A DNA stretch of 64,000 nt from the NCBI RefSeq assembly GCF_042675645.1, contig NZ_JBHTJH010000017.1:1240001-1304000 (forward strand). Reading direction: 5' to 3'. Below are positions 35,407 to 42,951 of this stretch, piece by piece. Both the position numbers and the translations under genes were made by a program. Numbering within the stretch: position 1 is the stretch's first letter; every line of letters begins with the position of its first letter. The stretch comes from Sungkyunkwania multivorans. GTDB taxonomy: Bacteria > Bacteroidota > Bacteroidia > Flavobacteriales > Flavobacteriaceae. The notes below the pieces were generated by a model. It was not told the DNA's origin, did no database searches, and saw only the letters and a program-made list of their open reading frames with translations.

Positions 35407-36717
35407 ATGTCGCAATACAAAAAAAATAGTCTCAGTTTAGTAGGTGCCATATCCCTAGGTACAGGGGTAATGATTGGAGCAGGAATTTTTGCGCTTTTGG
35501 GGCAAGTGGCAGAATTATCTGGCCAATGGTTTCCGTATGCATTTTTGATAGGAGCCATTATTTCGGGATTTAGTGCCTACACTTATGTTAAGATGTCCAA
35601 TGCCTATCCCTCTGCGGGAGGAATTGCTATGTATCTAAAAAAGATATATGGCAAAAGCGCGTTGACTGCCTCAGGGGCGTTGCTGATGGCCTTATCAATG
35701 GTCATCAACGAAAGTTTGGTAGCCCGAACCTTTGGTTCTTATACATTACAGTTATTTGATGTAGGAGAAAATAGTATATGGGTGCCCATTTTAGGGGTAG
35801 TACTGTTGGTGGTTGCCTTTCTTATCAATATTTTAGGCAACAAAGTAATCGGAAAGTCCTCTTTGGTAATGGCCATTCTTAAAATAGGTGGGATAGCCAT
35901 TTTTGCCATAGGCGGACTATGGGCCGCAGGTTTTTCATTCTCCGAAGTAGTTCCGTCCGAAAGTCTCACGGAATACCCAATCACTAATTATTTGGGAGCA
36001 CTGGCTTTGTCTATTTTGGCTTACAAAGGTTTTACGACCATAACCAATAGTGGAGATGAAATTGTCAATCCAAATAAAAATGTGGGGCGTTCCATCATCA
36101 TCTCGTTGCTCATCTGTACGGTGGTTTATTTATTGGTCGCCTTTGCGGTCTCTTCCAATCTATCGATAGATGACATTATAGCGGCGAAGGACTATTCATT
36201 GGCAGAAGCTTCCCGCCCGGCTTTTGGTAAGTACGGGCTTTGGTTCACAGTGGGTATCGCCATCATCTCGACAATTTCTGGTGTGATAGCGAGCATTTTT
36301 GCAGTATCCAGAATGACAGCAATGCTGACCGAAAAGGAATTGATTCCCCATGAACATTTTAGTATGCCAGGCAGGCTTCAAAAGCATATGCTGGTGTATA
36401 CAGTAGTTCTGGCCATAACCTTGACTATTTTATTTGATCTTACCCGAATCGCCTCTTTAGGTGCCATATTTTATTTGATCATGGATATTGGAATCCATTG
36501 GGGGGTGTTTAAAAATCTCCGTAAGGATGTGCAGGCCAATCCTGTTGTTTTGATTACGGCGATTATTCTGGATGTGGTGGTTCTTGGGGCTTTTCTTTGG
36601 ATAAAAGCAAGCAGTGATGTATTGGTAGTAATTGTGGCGGTCATACTAATGGTCTTGATTTTTTTCGGTGAGAAGTGGTTTTTAAAACGAAATGAAAGTA
36701 ACGTGAAAGAAGATTAA
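35407..36717 (+). CDS. APC-family permease
   Basis: Encodes 436 residues with 12 hydrophobic helices. The family's first-helix motif is present as LGTGVMIGAGIFALLGQVA, along with SAYTYVKMSNAYPSAGG and ALSILAYKGFTTITNSGDEIVNPNKNVGRSI. APC proteins transport amino acids or amines. Why it lies within a copper operon is unclear; it follows the Tat oxidase by 32 bp and precedes the Met-rich lipoprotein by 11 bp. Substrate unknown. Confidence 0.9.
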   Translation: MSQYKKNSLSLVGAISLGTGVMIGAGIFALLGQVAELSGQWFPYAFLIGAIISGFSAYTYVKMSNAYPSAGGIAMYLKKIYGKSALTASGALLMALSMVINESLVARTFGSYTLQLFDVGENSIWVPILGVVLLVVAFLINILGNKVIGKSSLVMAILKIGGIAIFAIGGLWAAGFSFSEVVPSESLTEYPITNYLGALALSILAYKGFTTITNSGDEIVNPNKNVGRSIIISLLICTVVYLLVAFAVSSNLSIDDIIAAKDYSLAEASRPAFGKYGLWFTVGIAIISTISGVIASIFAVSRMTAMLTEKELIPHEHFSMPGRLQKHMLVYTVVLAITLTILFDLTRIASLGAIFYLIMDIGIHWGVFKNLRKDVQANPVVLITAIILDVVVLGAFLWIKASSDVLVVIVAVILMVLIFFGEKWFLKRNESNVKED

Positions 36718-36728
36718 AATTTAGAGAA

Positions 36729-37319
36729 ATGAGATATAAACCTTTAAAAATGAGAAAAATGAAAACAACAGCTAGAATTTTGATGTCAATTGTATTGATA
36801 GGAACTATGGTGGGCTGCAAATCGACTTTTAATGCAGCCGAGACCATGCAGGTCGAGGAGAACAGAAGTGCCATTTACCAAGAGATCATTTCAAATCCAG
36901 TTCAGTTTACCAATTTTATCAGTGAGGCGAGAAAAAATGAAGAGGCCAAAAAGATTCTGATGAAGAGCCATATGGAACAGATGGAATCGGGAGACATGAA
37001 AATGATGATGGACAAGAATCCCGAGATGAAGGAAAAAATGCAGTCCCATATGCAGAAGATGATGGAAAAGAACCCAGAAATGAAGGAAAAGATGCAGGCC
37101 AAAATGCTCGATAAGATGATGGAGAGCGAAAAGGGCCGTAAGATGTTGATGGAAAAAATGCACAAAAACGAAATGATGAAAAAGGAGATGAAGGAAAGAA
37201 TGAAAAATATGATGGAAGAGAACCCTGCTATGATGCAAGAAATGATGCAGAAAATGATGGAAAAGAATCCTGAAATGAAGGAAAAGATGAAAGAAAAAAT
37301 GAAAAGTAAAGGAGCGTAA
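36729..37319 (+). CDS. Met-rich repeat lipoprotein, probable copper-binding
   Basis: Encodes 196 residues (an alternative start at 36750 would trim seven). Signal peptide with lipobox GTMVGCKST. After a helix of the form ENRSAIYQEIISNPVQFTNFI, the rest is a degenerate repeat built from MMEKNPEMKEKMQ units (at least four copies) with one Met in every three or four residues. This fits a periplasmic Cu(I)/Ag(I) buffer. It shares layout with the Met-rich lipoprotein at 20722-21192. The dense MK/EK composition also allows a coiled-coil reading. Confidence 0.82.
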   Translation: MRYKPLKMRKMKTTARILMSIVLIGTMVGCKSTFNAAETMQVEENRSAIYQEIISNPVQFTNFISEARKNEEAKKILMKSHMEQMESGDMKMMMDKNPEMKEKMQSHMQKMMEKNPEMKEKMQAKMLDKMMESEKGRKMLMEKMHKNEMMKKEMKERMKNMMEENPAMMQEMMQKMMEKNPEMKEKMKEKMKSKGA

Positions 37320-37376
37320 GCCACCGAATACCGCGGTGGATTGAAAACAGAAAATAACTATTAAAATCCTGAAATT

Positions 37377-37568
37377 ATGATGATGTGGTGGTGGATATTG
37401 ATACCGGTCATTTTGGTGTTGGCCTTTTTTATGTATGACGGACGAAATAACAGAAGTTCTAAGACCAAGGAAAATCCTAGGGACATCCTAGACAGTCGAT
37501 TTGCCAAAGGAGAACTGTCCAAACAAGAATATGAGGAACAAAAACGAACGTTGAATTCTAAAAATTAA
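37377..37568 (+). CDS. SHOCT-domain small membrane protein
   Basis: Encodes 63 residues: membrane helix MWWWILIPVILVLAFFMY, then SHOCT module NPRDILDSRFAKGELSKQEYEEQKRTL. Paralogue of 19963-20181. The gap to the next gene is 4 bp, so it is part of the copper operon. Confidence 0.85.
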   Translation: MMMWWWILIPVILVLAFFMYDGRNNRSSKTKENPRDILDSRFAKGELSKQEYEEQKRTLNSKN

Positions 37569-37572
37569 AACG

Positions 37573-37959
37573 ATGGAATATTATTTCAACAAGACCCTTA
37601 ACGAAGATTTTGAAAAGGTCATAGATAAGGTAACGGAAGAACTGAAAAAAGAGGGTTTTGGCATCTTGACCGAAATCGATGTCAAGGAAACCCTGAAGAA
37701 GAAACTGGACGTGGACTTCAAAAAATACAGAATATTGGGGGCCTGTAATCCGCCCTATGCCCATAAGGCACTGGAAACAGAAGATAAGATAGGTACTATG
37801 TTGCCTTGCAATGTAATCGTGCAGGAAGTATCGAAAGGGAATGTAGAGGTGGCGGCGGTAAATCCAATGGCTTCAATGCAGGCTGTTAGTAATAAAAAAC
37901 TACACAAAGTGGCCAACGAAATCACAACTAAGTTAAAATCTGTAATTAATCGTCTTTAA
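37573..37959 (+). CDS. DUF302 family protein
   Basis: Encodes 128 residues without a signal peptide. DUF302 features: KVTEELKKEGFGILTEIDVKETLKKKL, then YRILGACNPPYAHKAL and IGTMLPCNVIVQEVSKGNVEVAAVNP. The conserved Cys in GACNPP and LPC may bind a metal. DUF302 proteins are common in metal and sulfur stress clusters; their biochemical role is unknown. A diverged relative follows 9 bp later. Confidence 0.9.
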   Translation: MEYYFNKTLNEDFEKVIDKVTEELKKEGFGILTEIDVKETLKKKLDVDFKKYRILGACNPPYAHKALETEDKIGTMLPCNVIVQEVSKGNVEVAAVNPMASMQAVSNKKLHKVANEITTKLKSVINRL

Positions 37960-37968
37960 TAGTCTGAT

Positions 37969-38439
37969 ATGGAAAAGAATAGTCTTAATAAAAATTTAGA
38001 CAGTCAAAATTATAGTGATAGCCAAAGTACACAGTATGGTATTGTGAGAAGGTATGGTACTGTAACTTTTAATGAAGCGTTAAAGCAGGTAAAAAAACAC
38101 TTAAGAAAAGCTCAATTTGATATTGTAGCCGAGATGGACATTAGTGAATATCTAGATGATTATTTTCAAAACTTACCTCAACATTTGATTTTACTGATTT
38201 GTAATAAGAAAACCGCTGCCGAATTAATTTCAAACGACATACAAATGACCACTTTAATACCCTGTAAAATCAGTATTAAAGAGGTTGAGGACAAAAGTAT
38301 CATTGAGGTTTCCATTGAAGATATTGAAAAGACCTGGTCATTGTCAGACAAATCTACAGTTAGAAAATTATCTAAGAGCGTAAAAAAATCATTAATCGAA
38401 TTATTGGATTATATCGGTCCACAAAATGTCAAATTATAA
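37969..38439 (+). CDS. Diverged DUF302-like protein
   Basis: Encodes 156 residues. It aligns with its neighbour over the core (VKKHLRKAQFDIVAEMDISEYLDDY and TLIPCKISIKEVEDKSIIEVS) but lacks the GACNPPYAH motif (has ILLICNKKTAAE) and has a polar 35-residue N-terminal extension. Probably a duplicated DUF302 gene with changed ligand set. Lies between DUF302 and DUF3347 genes with gaps under 10 bp. Confidence 0.75.
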   Translation: MEKNSLNKNLDSQNYSDSQSTQYGIVRRYGTVTFNEALKQVKKHLRKAQFDIVAEMDISEYLDDYFQNLPQHLILLICNKKTAAELISNDIQMTTLIPCKISIKEVEDKSIIEVSIEDIEKTWSLSDKSTVRKLSKSVKKSLIELLDYIGPQNVKL

Positions 38440-38445
38440 ATTAAA

Positions 38446-39033
38446 ATGAAAAAAATGAAGAAACTAAAAACAACCTTATTAGCCATTACGATGTTACTTA
38501 TTGCATCTGTGTCAATTTCCTGTAAAGGTGGAAACAAGACTGAATCATCTAAGACATTAGACAATCAAATGCAGAAAGAGACAGAACAAATGACAAACAG
38601 CGATAATCAAGAATCCAAGGCAGAAGCTATTTTAAGCGATTACTTCAATTTGAAGGATGCTTTGGTAAATGATGACAATGCAAGGGCGAAAGACCTAGGA
38701 AATACATTGGCACAATCGCTTAAATCTTTTGATGCGTCAAGCTATTCTGAAAGCGAAAAGTCTGACTTGAAAGAAATTATTGAAGATGCTACTGAGCACG
38801 CAGAGCATATCGGCGAAAGCGATATCAAGCATCAGCGAGAACATTTTAAGACTTTGAGCAAAGATGTAACGGATATGGTCGCAATTACCGGAACGGATAA
38901 AAAGCTCTATGAGCAATTTTGTCCAATGTACGATGGTGGTACCGTTTGGTTAAGTATGAGTGAGGATATTAAAAATCCATACTACGGAAGTAAAATGCTA
39001 ACCTGCGGAAAAGTCCAAAAAGAAATCAATTAA
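38446..39033 (+). CDS. DUF3347 lipoprotein (copper-associated)
   Basis: Encodes 195 residues with a lipoprotein signal (SVSISCKGG). The DUF3347 domain spans about 60-195: AILSDYFNLKDALVNDDNARAKDLG, DATEHAEHIGESDIKHQREHFKTLSKD and the C-terminal FCPMYDGGTVWLS...YYGSKMLTCG. The conserved His, Met and Cys suggest a periplasmic Cu site. Two more copies occur, at 39502-40041 and at the C-terminus of the CusB adaptor. The next gene starts directly after the stop. Confidence 0.88.
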   Translation: MKKMKKLKTTLLAITMLLIASVSISCKGGNKTESSKTLDNQMQKETEQMTNSDNQESKAEAILSDYFNLKDALVNDDNARAKDLGNTLAQSLKSFDASSYSESEKSDLKEIIEDATEHAEHIGESDIKHQREHFKTLSKDVTDMVAITGTDKKLYEQFCPMYDGGTVWLSMSEDIKNPYYGSKMLTCGKVQKEIN

Positions 39034-39486
39034 ATGAAGGCTGTAAAAATCATAGTAATAGTATTGTTGGTTGCTTTTGTAGGCATACAGTTTATGCCTG
39101 TAGAACGTAATCAAAGCGATGGTGTTCCAAAAACCGACTTTATGTTGGTAAATGATGTCCCAAGCGATATCAAGAACAAATTGCAAGTCTCTTGTTATGA
39201 TTGCCACAGTAACAACACACAGTATCCTTGGTACAACAAGGTGCAACCAGTGGCTTGGTATTTAGAAAATCACATAGCCGAAGGTAAAGCAGAGCTCAAT
39301 TTTAGTGAGTGGGCAGAGTATTCGGCTAGGCGGAAGAAAAGCAAGTTAAGGTCTATTGTCAACCAAATTATAAACGACGAAATGCCTATGGATTCTTATA
39401 CTTTGATTCACAAAGAGGCAGCTTTTTCAGAAGAAGAAATTCAACAGGTTATTAAGTATATGGAAAATTTAAAAGACAGTTTATAA
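39034..39486 (+). CDS. Haem-binding domain protein
   Basis: Encodes 150 residues with an N-terminal membrane anchor (VKIIVIVLLVAFVGIQFMP). One haem-attachment motif CYDCH occurs in QVSCYDCHSNNTQYPWYNKVQPV, with the following WYLENHIAEGKAELNFSEW typical of the Haem_bd family. A monohaem protein facing the periplasm, set between two DUF3347 genes. An electron-transfer link to copper redox change is an inference. Confidence 0.9.
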   Translation: MKAVKIIVIVLLVAFVGIQFMPVERNQSDGVPKTDFMLVNDVPSDIKNKLQVSCYDCHSNNTQYPWYNKVQPVAWYLENHIAEGKAELNFSEWAEYSARRKKSKLRSIVNQIINDEMPMDSYTLIHKEAAFSEEEIQQVIKYMENLKDSL

Positions 39487-39501
39487 TTAAAAAAAGATAA
39501 G

Positions 39502-40041
39502 ATGAAAAATTTAAAAAAGAATATAGCATTGATGCTATTGTTAGCAGTTTCTTTTAGCAATGCACAGGAAAAAGAGAAAATGAATCATAATCACGATAAA
39601 ATGATGACTATGAAAGGTGACACAAAATCCGAGGCGATTTTAAGCGATTATTTCAATTTAAAAAACGCCTTGGTGACTGATGATTCCAAAAAAGCAGCTG
39701 AATTAGGTGCGAAATTGGCAACTTCATTAAAAGCTTTTGACAAGTCAAAGTATAAGGTAGAAGAGCAAAAAGAATTGACGGACATTATTGAAGATGCTAC
39801 AGAGCACGCAGAACATATTGCAAAAAGTGATATAGGTCACCAAAGAGAACATTTTAAGACATTGAGCAAGGATATTTCAGATTTGATAGTAATTACAGGT
39901 ACGAAAAGTACACTGTACAAACAATTTTGTCCTATGTATGATGGTGGTAGCTCTTGGTTGAGTACCAGCAATCAAGTGAGAAACCCATATTATGGCAGTA
40001 AAATGCTCAAATGTGGAAAAGTAAAAGAGACTATTAATTAG
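39502..40041 (+). CDS. DUF3347 secreted protein (copper-associated)
   Basis: Encodes 179 residues with signal peptide MKNLKKNIALMLLLAVSFSNAQ, a short His/Met stretch (MNHNHDKMMTMKG), and a DUF3347 domain closely matching the one at 38446-39033 (DIIEDATEHAEHIAKSDIGHQREHF, FCPMYDGGSSWLS, YYGSKMLKCGKV). The two look like a recent tandem duplication interrupted by the haem protein. A probable periplasmic Cu carrier or buffer. Confidence 0.88.
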   Translation: MKNLKKNIALMLLLAVSFSNAQEKEKMNHNHDKMMTMKGDTKSEAILSDYFNLKNALVTDDSKKAAELGAKLATSLKAFDKSKYKVEEQKELTDIIEDATEHAEHIAKSDIGHQREHFKTLSKDISDLIVITGTKSTLYKQFCPMYDGGSSWLSTSNQVRNPYYGSKMLKCGKVKETIN

Positions 40042-40130
40042 ATAATCCCTTCCTTATGTTTTGGAGTCTTTTAGTTTTATTAATTAACAAAATGGTTTCG
40101 ATTTTAAGGATATATTAATAGTCATTAAGT

Positions 40131-40294
40131 CCTGTCGTGGGAAGGAAAACAATGTTGATGGTTAGTGTTAGTTCCTTCCCGTGTCAGGCATAAGATAATT
40201 GAAAAAGAGAAGTTGATTTGGTTAATAGCAGCCTGCATAAGGGAGAGAGGTTAAATCCCCCTAGAATAATAGTATCTCTCTTCCTTTGACAGGC
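40131..40294. repeat. Two tandem large stem-loops in a 392-bp gap (40042-40433)
   Basis: The gap between DUF3347 and the 44-residue protein has no convincing gene. It holds two hairpins of like design. Hairpin 1 (40131-40188): CCTG...GGGAAGGAA pairs with TTCCTTCCC...CAGG, 17 positions with one mismatch and two G-U pairs, 24-nt loop. Hairpin 2 (40231-40294): GCCTG pairs with CAGGC, then a 3-nt internal loop, then AAGGGAGAGAG with CTCTCTTCCTT. The shared CCTG/CAGG base suggests related elements. Neither is followed by a U-tract. Confidence 0.6.
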
Positions 40295-40433
40295 AAACAA
40301 AAAGTTTAAAAAGAGAAGTTTAGTGGAATATACTTGAATTTGAGAGAAGGACTTATTTTTTTGATTGATGGAATACTGTCTAACTCTCATTTTCAGGTAT
40401 TATTTAAAAATGTAACGATAACAAAATAAAATA

Positions 40434-40568
40434 ATGAAAGATTGTTGCAAAGACGGATGCCATTGCAAAGAAGAGAAATCTGTAGTTAAAAAATGGTTCA
40501 ATTATATAATATATGCAATACTGATTATAATAACTGGTGGTGCGTTGGCACTTCAATTATTTGATTAG
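40434..40568 (+). CDS. Small Cys-rich membrane protein (44 residues)
   Basis: A short gene: ATG at 40434, stop at 40566-40568. It reads MKDCCKDGCHCKEEKSVVKK followed by a single membrane helix (NYIIYAILIIITGGALALQLF). The N-terminal CCxxxCxC cluster looks like a cytoplasmic metal site on a membrane anchor. Placed 18 bp before the ion channel gene. The composition and position support a real gene, but I know no named family. Confidence 0.6.
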   Translation: MKDCCKDGCHCKEEKSVVKKWFNYIIYAILIIITGGALALQLFD

Positions 40569-40586
40569 AGGATTAATAAAGTGAAT

Positions 40587-41138
40587 ATGGAAGACATAAC
40601 AAACACATCAAAAAATACAGGCTTTTATGAACAGCTTTTTAAAAAAGTATTGCTTACTGCTAGTGTAGTTATTGCTTTGTCGTTAAGTTATGTGTTTTGG
40701 GCTAATGAAAATCCTGATAGCACATTTTTACCTCTTTTAATTGTTGTGTTGGCTTTAGTCAAAACGGTCTTTATTGTGAGGCTCACTTTTATACAGTTAA
40801 GCAAAATAATAGGCGAAAGTCATCAACTTACACATGTTCTTACATTATTTGCTGTATTAATTGTTTTGATTACCCTTTCGTTTTCAGCAGATTATCAAGC
40901 GCTGTACGTGCTAAATTCTGAAAACTTTAAATCTGCCACATCACTTAATGACTCATTTTTTATGCAATTCTTTGAGTTTATGTATTTCAGCTTAATCACA
41001 TTTTCATCAGTTGGCTTTGGTGATATAGTACCATTAACAATTTCTGGTAAACTCTTGGTAATGATGGAAGTATTCTTGAGCTTTTTTGTTTTGGTTTTTG
41101 GTATTGCCAATATTAATAGAATACACGTTAACAAATAA
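40587..41138 (+). CDS. Two-helix-pore ion channel (K+ channel-like)
   Basis: Encodes 183 residues from ATG 40587 (a GTG at 40581 is also in frame). It has about four membrane helices. The pore loop and selectivity filter read YFSLITFSSVGFGDIVPLTISGKLLVMMEVF, which is the Ion_trans_2 arrangement with SVGFGD in place of TVGYGD. Inner-membrane channel, probably for K+ or other monovalent cations. Its place in a copper operon suggests a role in ion balance during metal stress (inference). Confidence 0.85.
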   Translation: MEDITNTSKNTGFYEQLFKKVLLTASVVIALSLSYVFWANENPDSTFLPLLIVVLALVKTVFIVRLTFIQLSKIIGESHQLTHVLTLFAVLIVLITLSFSADYQALYVLNSENFKSATSLNDSFFMQFFEFMYFSLITFSSVGFGDIVPLTISGKLLVMMEVFLSFFVLVFGIANINRIHVNK

Positions 41139-41158
41139 CCCTTTTAAAAACTATAATT

Positions 41159-41641
41159 ATGAAAGTACTTAAATTAATTACACTAATAACTATTCTCATT
41201 ACAACAGTCAATTTTACCAATGCACAAAACAGTAATGATACGATAGATAAGCAAGACGTTATCGAAGTAATGAAATCATACAAGGACGCTTTACAAAACT
41301 TAACGACCGAAGGAACATTTGAGTTGTTTACCGAAGATTCTAAAGTGTTTGAATCCGGAGGTGTAGAAGGTTCTTATGCGCATTACATAGAACATCATTT
41401 GGGGCCAGAATTGGGACACTTTAAAAGCTTTACTTTTTCAGATTATGAAATCGATGTTCAGGTTGATGAAGATTATGCATTTACAACAGAAACGTATGTT
41501 TATACCATTGTATTAAAGCCCAATGATAAAGGTGAAAGTAGAACTATAGCTAAAAAAGGCGTAGCAACTTCCATTCTAAAGAGAATAGGTGAAAAATGGA
41601 AAATCATCAAAACACATTCTTCTTCAAGAAATAAAAAATAA
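41159..41641 (+). CDS. Secreted NTF2/SnoaL-like protein
   Basis: Encodes 160 residues with signal peptide MKVLKLITLITILITTVNFTNAQ. The body has the cone-shaped NTF2-like pattern: QDVIEVMKSYKDALQNLTTEGTFELFTEDSKVFESGG, DEDYAFTTETYVYTIVL and a final strand GEKWKIIKTHSSSR (DUF4440-type). No catalytic residues can be assigned. It has small gaps to its neighbours in the operon. Confidence 0.85.
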   Translation: MKVLKLITLITILITTVNFTNAQNSNDTIDKQDVIEVMKSYKDALQNLTTEGTFELFTEDSKVFESGGVEGSYAHYIEHHLGPELGHFKSFTFSDYEIDVQVDEDYAFTTETYVYTIVLKPNDKGESRTIAKKGVATSILKRIGEKWKIIKTHSSSRNKK

Positions 41642-41647
41642 AATCAT

Positions 41648-42235
41648 ATGAGACTACGTATTCTTTTTATCCTATTGTTATGCACGCTTCTTTTTGTGTC
41701 TTGTAAGCAAAAAACAAAAGAAACCGAAACAATTTTAGAGCAACCAAAAACTGAAACTTCATCGAAGCTACCAAAAAAAGTATTAAGTCCACATACTTCA
41801 ACTATGGGAATGGTCGGTGATGCGCATATTCATATTGATTATTCATCGCCTGGGGTTAGGGGGCGAATTATTTTCGGTGGATTAGTTGGTTACAATAATG
41901 TTTGGCAAGCAGGTGCACATATGGCCACTTGGTTAGAAACTAATAAAGATTTGACCATTGATGGAAAAGTACTACCTGCAGGTAAATATGGATTTTTTAC
42001 AATACCATCAAAAGAGGATTGGACTATAATGATTAATAAAAATTGGAATCAGCACGGAAAAGATGATTACGATGAAAAAGATGATGTAATACGATTTAAA
42101 GTGACACCAATTATTACAGATGAAATTACGGAGCATTTAGAATATAAAGTAAATAAGTTAAGTGAAACAGAAGGTACTATTTCTCTTGCTTGGGAAAAGG
42201 TAACGATTAGCTTTCCTTTCAAATTAAACCAATAA
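41648..42235 (+). CDS. DUF2911 lipoprotein
   Basis: Encodes 195 residues with a lipobox (FVSCKQK). DUF2911 features are HIDYSSPGVRGRIIFGGLVGYNNVWQ split over two strands, GAHMATWLETNKDLTIDGKVLPAGKYGFFTIPS and WTIMINKNW. Periplasmic Bacteroidota family of unknown function, often secreted. It is followed one base later by the PepSY gene. Confidence 0.88.
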   Translation: MRLRILFILLLCTLLFVSCKQKTKETETILEQPKTETSSKLPKKVLSPHTSTMGMVGDAHIHIDYSSPGVRGRIIFGGLVGYNNVWQAGAHMATWLETNKDLTIDGKVLPAGKYGFFTIPSKEDWTIMINKNWNQHGKDDYDEKDDVIRFKVTPIITDEITEHLEYKVNKLSETEGTISLAWEKVTISFPFKLNQ

Positions 42236-42236
42236 G

Positions 42237-42947
42237 ATGGTCAATAGACATACAGCATTAAAAATAAGAAAAGCGCATCGTTATTTGGGCCTCTTTTTAG
42301 GTATTCAATTCCTAATGTGGACGATTAGCGGTCTATATTTTAGTTGGACAGATATTGATGACATCCACGGTGACCAATTTAAAAAGGAGAAACCAAAACA
42401 AACGTCCTTTAATAATTTGTTAGGTACTGCTCAACTAAATTTAAAAGAACCAATTCAAAACTTGGAACTGTTGGAAATAGCCGGCGAACCCTATTATTGG
42501 ATAAATGAGAACAATCTGTACAATGCGGTTTCAGGCAATAAAAAGAATGGAATTACAGAACAAGAAGCAATCAAAGTAGCTGAACGCTATATGTTACCGG
42601 ATTTAAAATTAGACAAAATACGGAGGATTGAAACTGTAAGCGACCACCACGAATACAGAGGAAGGCCTCTACCAGCTTATGAGATTTCATATAAAACTGA
42701 TGAAAATCTTAAAGCTTACGTTGCCATTGAAAATGGAGCTTTTCAAACAGTACGCCATCGAGATTGGCGCTGGTTTGACTTTCTCTGGATGACGCACACT
42801 ATGGATTATCAAGGGCGAGATAATTTTAATACAATAGTTCTAAGAGCTTTTTCACTTTTAGGATTAATAACAGTACTCAGTGGTTTTTTACTGTGGTATA
42901 CATCATCACCTACAATTAGAAAAATAAATAAGAGAACAAAAAAGTAA
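42237..42947 (+). CDS. PepSY-domain membrane protein
   Basis: Encodes 236 residues: N-terminal helix HRYLGLFLGIQFLMWTISGLYFSW, a PepSY-like periplasmic part (GITEQEAIKVAERYMLPDLKLDKIRRIE), and a C-terminal helix ALSLLGLI-type stretch before YTSSPTIRKINK. It resembles half of a PepSY-associated TM (siderophore-reductase-like) protein. The order helix-PepSY-helix and the RWFDFLWMTHTMDYQGR motif are typical. Possibly metal reduction; not shown. Confidence 0.85.
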   Translation: MVNRHTALKIRKAHRYLGLFLGIQFLMWTISGLYFSWTDIDDIHGDQFKKEKPKQTSFNNLLGTAQLNLKEPIQNLELLEIAGEPYYWINENNLYNAVSGNKKNGITEQEAIKVAERYMLPDLKLDKIRRIETVSDHHEYRGRPLPAYEISYKTDENLKAYVAIENGAFQTVRHRDWRWFDFLWMTHTMDYQGRDNFNTIVLRAFSLLGLITVLSGFLLWYTSSPTIRKINKRTKK

Positions 42948-42951
42948 TATT

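Noticed and set aside
36891..37324. Two long minus-strand frames opposite the Met-repeat lipoprotein
   Set aside because: Same cause: the complement of Met/Lys/Glu codons gives His/Phe/Ile-rich frames. The plus-strand gene has a signal peptide and operon position.
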